Assembly: GCA_003455655.1 (NCBI GenBank)
Contig: DMQP01000153.1
Location: forward strand, 1-5,366
Length of the DNA stretch: 5,366 nt
Reading direction: 5' to 3'
Source of the DNA: Treponema sp.
GTDB lineage: Bacteria > Spirochaetota > Spirochaetia > Treponematales > Treponemataceae
How positions within the stretch are numbered: the first letter of the stretch is position 1; every line of letters begins with the position of its first letter. A program made the position numbers and the translations under genes. This document shows positions 1-5,366 of this stretch, piece by piece. The notes below the pieces were generated by a model. It ran no database searches. It saw only the letters and a list, made by a program, of their open reading frames with translations, and was not told where the DNA came from.

Positions 1-719
1 AAGGAGCCTTTACTGGTGCCGATCACTTACAAAAGGGACGCTTTGAACTTGCACATGGTAGTTCAATTTTCTTAGATGAAATTGGTGAAATAAACCAAAG
101 TGTGCAAATAAAAATTCTTCGTGTTCTTCAGGAAAAAAAGTTTGAACGGGTAGGTGGAGAACAGACTCTTGAAGTTGATGTTCGTGTTATTGCTGCAACA
201 AATCGTAACCTTGAAGAAGAAGTAAAAAAAGGTACTTTCCGAGAAGACTTATACTATCGCCTCAATGTTATTCATATTCATGTTCCGCCACTAAGAGAAC
301 GCAAAGACGACATTCCTCTTTTAATGGCATCTTTTCTTGAAGAGTTTAACCGTGAAAACGCTAAGCATATTACCGGAGTTGATTCTCGTGCAAAAGCGGC
401 TCTTTTCAAATACAACTGGCCTGGTAACATTCGAGAGTTACGCAACTGTATGGAAAGTGCTGTGGTTATGTGTGGAACAGATACTATTACGCTTGACGAT
501 TTACCGCCATCTGTTTCGCAAGCAAGTGGAGAAGAAGCTGTTTCTATTCCCGTGGGAACACCTCTTGAAGAAGCGGAAAAAATGCTTGTTCAGGCAAATC
601 TTGCTGCTAACCGCAACAACAAAAGTAAAACCGCAGAAGTGTTGGGCATAGGTCGTAAAACATTGCAACGAAAACTTTCAGACTGGGGCATGGACGGTTC
701 AGATGGAAACGATGTATGA
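1..719 (+). CDS. Sigma-54-dependent Fis-family transcriptional activator (3' part only)
   Basis: The reading frame is open from base 3, so the gene begins before the window; the GTG at 102 is internal. About 238 residues are visible. They start exactly at the GAFTGA loop (3-20), which contacts sigma-54. Next come Walker B with IFLDE (66-80), sensor I VIAATN (186-203), the arginine-finger region FREDLYYRLN (237-266) and sensor II WPGNIREL (417-440). A C-terminal Fis-type helix-turn-helix lies at about 609-692 (TAEVLGIGRKTLQRKL). By family knowledge this is an AAA+ ATPase that remodels the closed RNA polymerase-sigma-54 complex after binding an upstream enhancer. The N-terminal domain (receiver, PAS, GAF or none) and Walker A are not in view, so the stimulus and any kinase partner cannot be named. 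An NtrC/AtoC-like response regulator is plausible but unproven. The stop codon lies inside the next gene, indicating an operon. Confidence 0.96.
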   Translation, partial: GAFTGADHLQKGRFELAHGSSIFLDEIGEINQSVQIKILRVLQEKKFERVGGEQTLEVDVRVIAATNRNLEEEVKKGTFREDLYYRLNVIHIHVPPLRERKDDIPLLMASFLEEFNRENAKHITGVDSRAKAALFKYNWPGNIRELRNCMESAVVMCGTDTITLDDLPPSVSQASGEEAVSIPVGTPLEEAEKMLVQANLAANRNNKSKTAEVLGIGRKTLQRKLSDWGMDGSDGNDV

Positions 720-1149
720 CAAACTGGGAGACTTACTCAGTCAAACTTTAGAAAACGGCCACATTCCTTTTGTAAAGGTTCCCAAAGAAGAAAAGCAAGC
801 GCAAGAAGAGATTTCAAAACAGAAAGAAAATCATACGGAAAAAAAGAGTTCACCTCATTGTGAAGAAAAAAAAGAAAATGTAAGCGATGATTTTGCTTCC
901 TTTCGCAAAAAAAAGAGGCGCACTTACACCATCTATCGCTCAGTTCCTCCTCAGATTGCTTCTTGTTATGCACTTTTGAATATACCTTATGATGCAGACA
1001 AAAAGCAGGTTAAAGCAGCATACAAACAGTTGTTAAAAGATTTACATCCAGACAGACATAGTGCAAGTCCTGCTGAACTTTCTGCCGCTACCGAACGCAC
1101 TCAGCAAGTGGTAGAAGCTTATAAACAAATTCTTCAGTTTTTAAAATAA
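703..1149 (+). CDS. Small protein with C-terminal J-domain (DnaJ-like co-chaperone)
   Basis: The protein has 148 residues. Residues 1-25 look foldable, about 27-72 are rich in Lys and Glu and probably disordered, and about 87-148 form a J-domain. The domain shows helix I (ASCYALLNI), basic helix II (KQVKAAYKQLLKD), the invariant HPD at 115-117, and helix III ending in VVEAYKQIL. By family knowledge HPD stimulates Hsp70 (DnaK) ATPase. There is no Gly/Phe region, zinc finger or client-binding domain, so this is a class III-like protein whose client is unknown. No signal peptide or membrane segment is visible. The start at 703 has GGA (692-694) eight bases upstream; an in-frame ATG at 712 overlaps the preceding stop as ATGTATGA and is a possible alternative. 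Either way the gene overlaps the sigma-54 activator and is probably coupled to it. Three runs of 7-8 A lie in the linker-coding part. Confidence 0.88.
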   Translation: METMYDKLGDLLSQTLENGHIPFVKVPKEEKQAQEEISKQKENHTEKKSSPHCEEKKENVSDDFASFRKKKRRTYTIYRSVPPQIASCYALLNIPYDADKKQVKAAYKQLLKDLHPDRHSASPAELSAATERTQQVVEAYKQILQFLK

Positions 1150-1235
1150 AAAAGGGCCGGTTCTAAAAGAGCTTTCCACACTTTTCAAACGAAACAAATG
1201 TTTCCGTTCGTGCATCTCTTTTAAAATTCCGAACC
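1148..1235 (-). terminator. Possible rho-independent terminator for glgC
   Basis: Read on the minus strand, the long stem of 13 pairs (1231-1235 and 1216-1223 with 1159-1171) is followed by GGCCC (1158-1154) and then six T (1153-1148). This is the order expected of an intrinsic terminator. Against it are the interrupted stem, the five-base gap before the T run and a distance of about 75 bases from the glgC stop codon. The T run overlaps the stop codon of the convergent J-domain gene. On the plus strand the same stem has no T run behind it, so it does not look bidirectional. Confidence 0.4.
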
Positions 1236-1300
1236 CATATATACGCTGCATTGACCACGTCGTTGCAGTACTCTGTCGGAACGGCATGACACCGCCCGCA
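1154..1300. repeat. Nested inverted repeats in the convergent intergenic gap
   Basis: The gap between the J-domain gene and glgC holds three foldable units. The largest pairs 1159-1171 (GGTTCTAAAAGAG) with 1216-1223 and 1231-1235; the second arm is split by seven bases (1224-1230). Inside it, AACGAAAC (1188-1195) pairs with 1200-1208 around an AAAT loop with one bulged C. The second unit pairs CTGCA (1246-1250) with TGCAG (1264-1268), with an inner GAC/GTC pair. The third pairs 1279-1284 with 1292-1297 around a 7-base loop; two of its pairs are G-U only if the minus strand is transcribed. Bases 1240-1300 are visibly more GC-rich than the neighbouring genes. The element could be the 3' end of the glgC transcript, a small structured RNA or a dispersed intergenic repeat. 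The pairings were found by eye and not folded energetically. Confidence 0.5.
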
Positions 1301-1309
1301 GTTTACCAA

Positions 1310-2602
1310 TTAAATAACTGTTCCGTCGGGAATAACCGCAAACTTACGGATAACGATGATGCCGTCTGCACTGTAGAACAGTCCGTGATCGCCATCTTCG
1401 TATTTTTTTCCTGTAACATTTATACAGCAGTTGTTGCCGATGTGAGCATTTTTGTCGATGATAGCTTTGCCGATTTTACAGCCTTTGCCAATTCCTATGT
1501 TAGGAATGCCTTTTGCTTTGTTTTCTGCAAGTTGTTCTTCGTTTTCGTAGAAGTCTGCACCCATCATGATGACGCCGTTTAAATCACAACCTTCGTTGAT
1601 AATAGAACGCACACCAATAACAGAGCGCTGAATGCGAGAATTAGTAATGACACATCCTTCGCTTGAAAGAGAAGAGGTCATATCTGCATTGTTGATTTTG
1701 CTTGGCGGCAAGTTGCGCATGTCTGTGTAGATAGGTTTGTTTTCGTCATAGAAGTTAAAGCTTGGAACTGGATTGGTAAGATCAAGTGTAGCTTCGTAGA
1801 ATGAACGAATGGTACCAATGTCTTCCCAGTAACCGTTAAAGATATAGCTGTTAACTTGTTTTTTGCCCAAGGCTAAAGGAATAATTTCTTTACCGAAGTC
1901 TTTGTATTCGTTGTCCAGCATTTCTTCCATTGTGTCTGCATTGAAAATGTAGATACCCATAGAAGCAAGATATTCAAGGTCTTTTGGAAGATCGCCACGT
2001 GCTTGTGCAGGGATTTTCCATTCGTCGATGTTCATGTCTTTTGCGGGCTTTTCAAGGAATTCGGTAATGTGGTTTTCTTTGTCAACTTTCATAATACCGA
2101 AGCCAGAAGCATCGCTACGGTTTACTGCCTTTGCTGCAATAGTAATGTCGGCGCCACTTGCAATATGCTGATTCATGAACTCTTTTAAGTCCATGCGGTA
2201 GAGCTGGTCGCCTGAAAGAATAATGTAGTGGGTTGGCTTTTGCACTTTAAAGTGAATGAAGTTTTTGCGAACAGCATCTGCAGTTCCTTCATACCAGCCT
2301 GAATGTTCTAGTGTTTGTTCTGCTGCCAAAATTTCAACAAAGCCACGACTAAAGCGGTCAAAGTTGTAAGCATTGGTAATGTGCAAGTGCAGGGAAGCAG
2401 AGTTGAACTGTGTTAAAAGATAAATCTTGCGGTATCCGGAGTTGATACAGTTAGAAATAGGAATATCTACAATTCTATATTTTCCACCAAAGGGAACAGC
2501 AGGTTTTGAGCGTTCTTTGGTAAGCGGGTACAGGCGTGTTCCTTTTCCTCCTCCCAGGATAATTGCCAGTACGCGTGGTTCATCTTTTGTGTGTTTTGTC
2601 AT
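1310..2602 (-). CDS. glgC: Glucose-1-phosphate adenylyltransferase (ADP-glucose pyrophosphorylase)
   Basis: GlgC makes ADP-glucose and pyrophosphate from glucose-1-phosphate and ATP, the committed step of bacterial glycogen synthesis in the cytoplasm. The protein has 430 residues. The nucleotidyltransferase signature GGGKGTRLYPLTKERSKPA is at 17-35 and is followed by FGGKYRIVDIPISNC (38-52). Further landmarks are GTADAV (106-111), GDQLYRMD (131-138; D132 matches the catalytic Asp), FLEKP with the sugar-phosphate Lys at 185, and WEDIGT (259-264). A C-terminal left-handed beta-helix ends in IPDGTVI. Length, LPPSKI (298-303), MMGADFYE and the C-terminus resemble the cyanobacterial/plant-small-subunit branch more than the E. 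coli enzyme. The start ATG (2600-2602) has AGAGGA (2612-2617) nine bases upstream. The gene lies 92 bases after the phosphodiesterase on the same strand, but a strong promoter between them suggests separate expression. No other glg gene is in view. Confidence 0.97.
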   Translation of the reverse strand: MTKHTKDEPRVLAIILGGGKGTRLYPLTKERSKPAVPFGGKYRIVDIPISNCINSGYRKIYLLTQFNSASLHLHITNAYNFDRFSRGFVEILAAEQTLEHSGWYEGTADAVRKNFIHFKVQKPTHYIILSGDQLYRMDLKEFMNQHIASGADITIAAKAVNRSDASGFGIMKVDKENHITEFLEKPAKDMNIDEWKIPAQARGDLPKDLEYLASMGIYIFNADTMEEMLDNEYKDFGKEIIPLALGKKQVNSYIFNGYWEDIGTIRSFYEATLDLTNPVPSFNFYDENKPIYTDMRNLPPSKINNADMTSSLSSEGCVITNSRIQRSVIGVRSIINEGCDLNGVIMMGADFYENEEQLAENKAKGIPNIGIGKGCKIGKAIIDKNAHIGNNCCINVTGKKYEDGDHGLFYSADGIIVIRKFAVIPDGTVI

Positions 2603-2635
2603 AGTATTAAATCCTCTATTTAAAGTACTGCTTAA

Positions 2636-2664
2636 ATTATAAGCCTGATTTTTAAATTTTGCAA
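2636..2664 (-). promoter_or_regulatory. Sigma-70-type promoter for glgC
   Basis: On the minus strand, TTGCAA (2659-2664) and a perfect TATAAT (2636-2641) are separated by 17 bases, the ideal spacing. The transcription start would fall near 2629, giving a leader of about 26 bases with AGAGGA at 2612-2617. The promoter lies wholly in the gap after the phosphodiesterase stop codon, so glgC can be transcribed independently. This is read from consensus match only. Confidence 0.72.
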
Positions 2665-2684
2665 GTTTTTTTTATGATTTATTT

Positions 2685-2698
2685 TTGATTTGGGTCAA
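2685..2698 (-). promoter_or_regulatory. Possible FNR/CRP-family operator upstream of glgC
   Basis: The sequence TTGAT-TTGG-GTCAA is a near-perfect dyad close to the FNR-type consensus TTGAT-N4-ATCAA, with one arm base different. Its centre lies about 62.5 bases upstream of the predicted glgC transcription start, close to the class I activator position used by CRP/FNR proteins. It overlaps the stop codon of the phosphodiesterase gene (2695-2697), so part of the match may be chance in AT-rich DNA. No regulator of this family is encoded in the window. Confidence 0.3.
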
Positions 2699-4107
2699 GC
2701 AAGATATTCTTCTTCCAACATGGCAAGATAGTCTTTTTTAGGCATAGGACGTGCGTAGTAGAAGCCTTGTGCTATGTCGCAGCCCATTGTTCGCAGGAAT
2801 TGAGCTTGTTCTTTGGTTTCAACACCTTCTGCAACGGTTTTCATGTTGAGTTTTTTTGCCATATCTATAACAGAGGTTATAATGACAGCTTCTTTACTGT
2901 TGTTTTCTCCGTCAGACAAAAATCCCTTGTCTAACTTGATAACATCTGCGGGCATGTCTTTAAGCAAGTTGAGCGAAGAAAAACCAGAGCCAAAATCATC
3001 AACTGAAATAGAAAAGCCAACACGCTTCATGTCATTCATTGCGCGAATAAGACGCTTTTTGTTTTCGAACATAACCGTTTCAGTAAGTTCAACTTCAATA
3101 TGATTAGGAAGAATGTTGTATTTAGACACAATGCGTTGTAAGTCACGAATAAGGTTTGGATTCATCAAGTGTGTGCGTGACAAGTTGAATGAAATAGTAA
3201 GTGGCATTGGACAGGTTCCATCAGAAGCTGCGTGAGACCAATCATCAAGGAAGTGGCAGACTTCTTCCAAAACGGAAATATCTATTTTTTGAATAAAGCC
3301 ATTGTGTTCAAAGAGGGGAACAAAAGAATCTGGTGTCATAAGCCCACGGTCTGGTTTGTTCCAACGAATAAGGGCTTCTGCTCCCATGATTTTTCCGTTG
3401 TCGAAATAGACTTTAGGTTGGAAGTACACTTCGAACTCTTTGTTTTCAATTGCTTTATCCATGGACAGGGTTATTTCTTTTTTAAGTTCATTTTCTTCGT
3501 CCATAGCTTTTGTGTATTCCATAACACGGTGTGTTAGTACGTTTTCCTTACCAATCTTACGGGCAATGTTTGCTTTGTCGATCATGTTGGTAAGATCACC
3601 AGAAGGATCTGTAATGTAATATACACTTGTGCTGAATGTTAGCGTGTAGCGTGTAGGCAGCAGTTCTTGAATTTGGCGAGGCATTGTTGTCATTTGGTAA
3701 ACTCGTTCTTCAATGAGCGGAAGTAACTGCGGATTTTTTGTAAACAGAATAAAGGTGTCTGCATAGTAGCGACACAAAATTTCTCCGTCTTGAAGTTGAG
3801 AAGAAAAGTGATTTGCTAATTCAAGAAGCAGAAGGTTTCCGCGAGAAAAACCGTAGCTGTCGTTGATGAAATTAAAGTTATCAACATTGAGCATGAGGAA
3901 CATGTATTCATCTGGATTTGCATTGCGAAGTATTTGACGAACATCATGTTTGAATTTTGCAAATGTGGGTAAACCAGTTATATCATCTAACTCAATACTG
4001 CGAACACTTTTTCTGAGATTGTACAAAATGATAAGCGCAGCTAACGATGCAGCGGCGACACAAGCAACGGCGATACAAACAGCAATTACTATGGCTGTAT
4101 AATTCAT
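2695..4107 (-). CDS. Membrane-anchored c-di-GMP phosphodiesterase (degenerate GGDEF, intact EAL)
   Basis: The protein has 470 residues, counted from the ATG at 4105-4107. A single hydrophobic N-terminal helix (about 3-29) is followed by basic residues, so the catalytic part should be cytoplasmic; there is no periplasmic sensor loop. The GGDEF-type domain (about 40-190) is degenerate. The signature is RYYADTF (113-119) instead of RYGGDEF, the first metal Asp is Asn74, and the inhibitory RxxD position reads QDGE, so diguanylate cyclase activity is unlikely. The EAL domain (about 215-468) keeps EAL (244-246), N308, E340, D370-D371 within DDFGSGFSSL, K391, E427 and Q447, the residues expected for Mg-dependent cleavage of c-di-GMP to pGpG. 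The degenerate half may bind GTP or a partner instead (inference). A GTG at 4113 would add two residues, but the Shine-Dalgarno spacing favours the ATG. The gene is divergent from flgF, suggesting a role in motility. Confidence 0.93.
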   Translation of the reverse strand: MNYTAIVIAVCIAVACVAAASLAALIILYNLRKSVRSIELDDITGLPTFAKFKHDVRQILRNANPDEYMFLMLNVDNFNFINDSYGFSRGNLLLLELANHFSSQLQDGEILCRYYADTFILFTKNPQLLPLIEERVYQMTTMPRQIQELLPTRYTLTFSTSVYYITDPSGDLTNMIDKANIARKIGKENVLTHRVMEYTKAMDEENELKKEITLSMDKAIENKEFEVYFQPKVYFDNGKIMGAEALIRWNKPDRGLMTPDSFVPLFEHNGFIQKIDISVLEEVCHFLDDWSHAASDGTCPMPLTISFNLSRTHLMNPNLIRDLQRIVSKYNILPNHIEVELTETVMFENKKRLIRAMNDMKRVGFSISVDDFGSGFSSLNLLKDMPADVIKLDKGFLSDGENNSKEAVIITSVIDMAKKLNMKTVAEGVETKEQAQFLRTMGCDIAQGFYYARPMPKKDYLAMLEEEYLA

Positions 4108-4113
4108 TGACAC

Positions 4114-4118
4114 TTCCT
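4114..4118 (-). promoter_or_regulatory. Ribosome binding site that decides the phosphodiesterase start
   Basis: AGGAA on the minus strand lies six bases before the ATG at 4105-4107 but directly abuts the GTG at 4111-4113. The normal spacing selects the ATG, giving a product of 470 rather than 472 residues. Confidence 0.75.
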
Positions 4119-4145
4119 GAATACTTTTTTCACTCTCTAATGGTG

Positions 4146-4174
4146 ATTATATCATAAACTATCGGAAAAGGCAA
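4146..4174 (-). promoter_or_regulatory. Sigma-70-type promoter for the phosphodiesterase gene
   Basis: On the minus strand, TTGCCT (4169-4174) and a perfect TATAAT (4146-4151) are 17 bases apart. The -35 box matches the consensus at four of six positions. Transcription would begin near 4139, leaving a leader of about 32 bases. It faces away from the flagellar genes and lies roughly 60 bases from the sigma-28-like site on the other strand. Confidence 0.6.
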
Positions 4175-4230
4175 AGGAAAAAAATACATGAACTCAGGGT
4201 TTAGCAAAATCTCCAATATGTAAAAATCGC

Positions 4231-4257
4231 TAACATTGTAATTTTAAATACCGATAC
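4231..4257 (+). promoter_or_regulatory. Sigma-28 (FliA)-like flagellar promoter upstream of flgF
   Basis: TAAC (4231-4234) and ACCGATAC (4250-4257) are separated by 15 bases. The bacterial flagellar sigma-28 consensus is TAAA-N15-GCCGATAA, so three of four and six of eight bases match at exactly the right spacing. The start of transcription would be near 4264, about 33 bases before the flgF ATG. This is a consensus match in AT-rich DNA, but the CCGAT core is not expected often by chance. No sigma-54 -24/-12 pair was seen in this gap. Confidence 0.5.
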
Positions 4258-4284
4258 TGTTTGTAAGGATTAGATTATAACAAG

Positions 4285-4290
4285 AAGAGG
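4285..4290 (+). promoter_or_regulatory. Ribosome binding site that decides the flgF start
   Basis: AAGAGG lies six bases before the ATG at 4297-4299. A TTG at 4294 is in frame one codon earlier but only three bases from this site, so the ATG is the better start. Confidence 0.75.
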
Positions 4291-4296
4291 TACTTG

Positions 4297-5097
4297 ATGA
4301 TTCGAGGATGGTACATTGGTGCAAGTGGCATGAATGCGGAACAGAACAGACTGGACGCAATTGCCAATAACCTTGCAAACGTGGATACTACCGGTTACAA
4401 ACGAGATGTTTCGGTAAGTAAGAATTTCAGTCAGTTGCTTTTACGACGCACTCAGTCAGATGGAATTATTACGACATCTTTAGGTTCCTATGATGTTGCT
4501 CCGATTGTAGGAACGATTGATTTGGGTGTTGAGACAAATGAACTGTACACTGACTTTGAGCAGGGTTCGTTCAAAGTAACTGACACTAAGACAGACATGG
4601 CACTGGCAAGTGAAGGCTTTTTTGTTGTGCAAACTCCCGATGGAGAACGCTTTACTCGTAACGGAAGTTTTGTGCTTGGGAAAGAGGGTATTCTTATGAC
4701 TAAAGACGGATATCCTGTCTTAGGTGAAAACGGACCTATTGCACTTGCAGATGATAAGTTTTATGTCAACGAAGATGGCATGATTTATACCCAAGACGAA
4801 AATGTTTTGGTTGACCGCTTTAAAATTGTTCGCTTCGACAATGAACGTTATTTGAAAAAACAGGGCGAATCAATGTGGAATTCAAATGAGTATTCAGGCG
4901 ACTATCATATTGCCGAAGGTGATGAAAGACCGCGTATGGTTCAGGGATATATCGAAACCAGTAACGTAAATGTCGTAAACGAAATGGTTCGCATGATAGA
5001 AGTTAACCGCGCTTATGAAGCAAACCAAAAATCAGTTCAAAGTCAAGATTCTATGATGGATACGCTTTGGAACCGTGTGGCTCAGGTTAACATCTAG
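4297..5097 (+). CDS. flgF: Flagellar basal-body rod protein FlgF (FlhO in spirochaetes)
   Basis: A 266-residue rod protein of the FlgF/FlgG family, of normal length, exported by the flagellar type III apparatus to build the axial rod in the periplasm. The N-terminal coiled-coil signature GASGMNAEQNRL and NNLANVDTTGYK span residues 8-35. The middle D1-type domain shows FEQGSFKVTDTKTDMALASEGFF (ending near 109) and FTRNGSF (119-125). The C-terminus (217-266) has the conserved SNVNVVNEMVRMIEVNRAYEANQK-type helix that packs with the N-terminal helix. The family is clear; the choice of FlgF over FlgG rests on its position just before a protein that matches FlgG more closely, as in the spirochaete flhO-flgG operons. 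Two TAG stops follow in tandem (5095-5100), and flgG begins 12 bases after the first. A sigma-28-like promoter lies upstream at 4231-4257. Confidence 0.93.
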   Translation: MIRGWYIGASGMNAEQNRLDAIANNLANVDTTGYKRDVSVSKNFSQLLLRRTQSDGIITTSLGSYDVAPIVGTIDLGVETNELYTDFEQGSFKVTDTKTDMALASEGFFVVQTPDGERFTRNGSFVLGKEGILMTKDGYPVLGENGPIALADDKFYVNEDGMIYTQDENVLVDRFKIVRFDNERYLKKQGESMWNSNEYSGDYHIAEGDERPRMVQGYIETSNVNVVNEMVRMIEVNRAYEANQKSVQSQDSMMDTLWNRVAQVNI

Positions 5098-5109
5098 TAG
5101 GGGGAAAGT

Positions 5110-5366
5110 ATGGTAAGAAGTTTATGGACCGCTGCAACCGGCATGAACGGTCAGCAAGCAAATATAGATACAATTTCAAACAACCTGTCAAATGTTAACA
5201 CAACAGGCTATAAACAGCATCGTGTAGAATTTGAAGACCTTCTGTATCAGAATGTAAAACTTGCAGGAACACCAGCAACAGAAGAAACTGTTACTCCTGT
5301 GGGAATACAAATGGGTACTGGTGTTAAAGTTGGTGCAACTCAGCGCATTATGACACAAGGTTCTTT
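5110..5366 (+). CDS. flgG: Flagellar distal rod protein FlgG (5' part only)
   Basis: The frame is open from ATG 5110 to the window edge, giving 85 complete codons. The N-terminus MVRSLWTAATGMNGQQANID followed by NNLSNVNTTGYKQHRVEFEDLLYQN is the classic FlgG signature. The visible end (GIQMGTGVKVGATQRIMTQGS) also fits FlgG, which forms the distal part of the rod below the hook. AGGGGG (5099-5104) lies five bases before the ATG and overlaps the second tandem stop of flgF. Tight spacing to flgF indicates one transcript. About two thirds of the expected protein of roughly 260 residues is outside the window, so completeness cannot be judged. Confidence 0.95.
   Translation, partial: MVRSLWTAATGMNGQQANIDTISNNLSNVNTTGYKQHRVEFEDLLYQNVKLAGTPATEETVTPVGIQMGTGVKVGATQRIMTQGS

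Noticed and set aside
102..719. The sigma-54 activator starting at GTG 102
   Set aside because: The frame is open upstream and encodes the conserved GAFTGA and Walker B motifs before this codon, so the gene is cut by the window edge.
1141..1215. A 24-codon minus-strand frame inside the structured gap, starting at the ATG at 1213-1215
   Set aside because: It lies wholly within the inverted repeats, overlaps the end of the J-domain gene, has no well-spaced ribosome site and no recognisable content. Any recurrence elsewhere would be better explained by a DNA repeat.
1150..1309. tRNA or integron attC site in the intergenic gap
   Set aside because: A T-loop-like GGTTCGGAAT occurs on the minus strand but has no flanking stem or cloverleaf. 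No GTTRRRY/RYYYAAC pair of an attC site is present.
1286..3537. Plus-strand open frames opposite glgC and the phosphodiesterase
   Set aside because: They mirror strongly conserved minus-strand genes, show no family motifs and have Cys/Phe/Val-rich compositions typical of antisense shadows.
4105..4113. GTG start for the phosphodiesterase two codons before the ATG
   Set aside because: The Shine-Dalgarno sequence AGGAA would touch the GTG, while it is six bases from the ATG.
4237..4281. A sigma-70 promoter for flgF using TATAAC at 4276-4281
   Set aside because: Transcription would start at about 4288, within the ribosome binding site, leaving almost no leader, and no good -35 box stands 17 bases upstream.
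4294..4299. TTG start for flgF one codon before the ATG
   Set aside because: The spacing from AAGAGG is only three bases, and the family N-terminus begins naturally with MIRGWYIG from the ATG.
1..5366. A novel defence, mobile or biosynthetic system
   Set aside because: All genes belong to well-known core families. No transposase, integrase, CRISPR, toxin-antitoxin pair, direct-repeat attachment site or unusual cluster was seen.

Overview
The window most likely comes from a spirochaete, probably a Treponema-type organism. The DNA is AT-rich, with many A and T tracts. The right edge carries an flgF(flhO)-flgG pair of flagellar rod genes in the spirochaete order. These sit beside a c-di-GMP phosphodiesterase, a sigma-54 activator and a glycogen-synthesis gene. 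The genus is an inference from gene content and protein style; no rRNA or other taxonomic marker lies in the window.

Layout. (1) Bases 1-719, plus strand: the 3' part of a sigma-54-dependent activator, with GAFTGA loop, Walker B, arginine finger region, sensor II and a C-terminal Fis-type helix-turn-helix. Its N-terminal sensory part and Walker A lie outside the window. (2) Bases 703-1149, plus: a small protein with a charged disordered N-terminal half and a C-terminal J-domain; it overlaps the activator by 17 bases, so the two are probably translationally coupled. (3) Bases 1150-1309: a convergent intergenic gap with several nested inverted repeats, part of it clearly more GC-rich than its surroundings; it may be the glgC terminator, a structured RNA or a dispersed repeat. 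(4) Bases 1310-2602, minus: glgC, glucose-1-phosphate adenylyltransferase of the 430-residue cyanobacterial/plant-like type, with a near-consensus sigma-70 promoter and an FNR/CRP-like palindrome further upstream. (5) Bases 2695-4107, minus: a membrane-anchored GGDEF-EAL protein. Its GGDEF half is degenerate and its EAL half keeps all the expected catalytic residues, so it is predicted to be a c-di-GMP phosphodiesterase. (6) Bases 4108-4296: a divergent promoter region with a sigma-70-like promoter on the minus strand and a sigma-28 (FliA)-like promoter on the plus strand. (7) Bases 4297-5097 and 5110 to the window end, plus: flgF/flhO and the start of flgG.

How it fits together. The right half joins flagellar rod assembly to a c-di-GMP-degrading enzyme across one divergent control region, which would suit coordination of motility with second-messenger level. 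glgC follows the phosphodiesterase on the same strand but appears to have its own promoter. The left half is an unrelated regulatory operon. All genes belong to well-known families and I see no complete undescribed system. The least explained stretch is the structured gap at 1150-1309.
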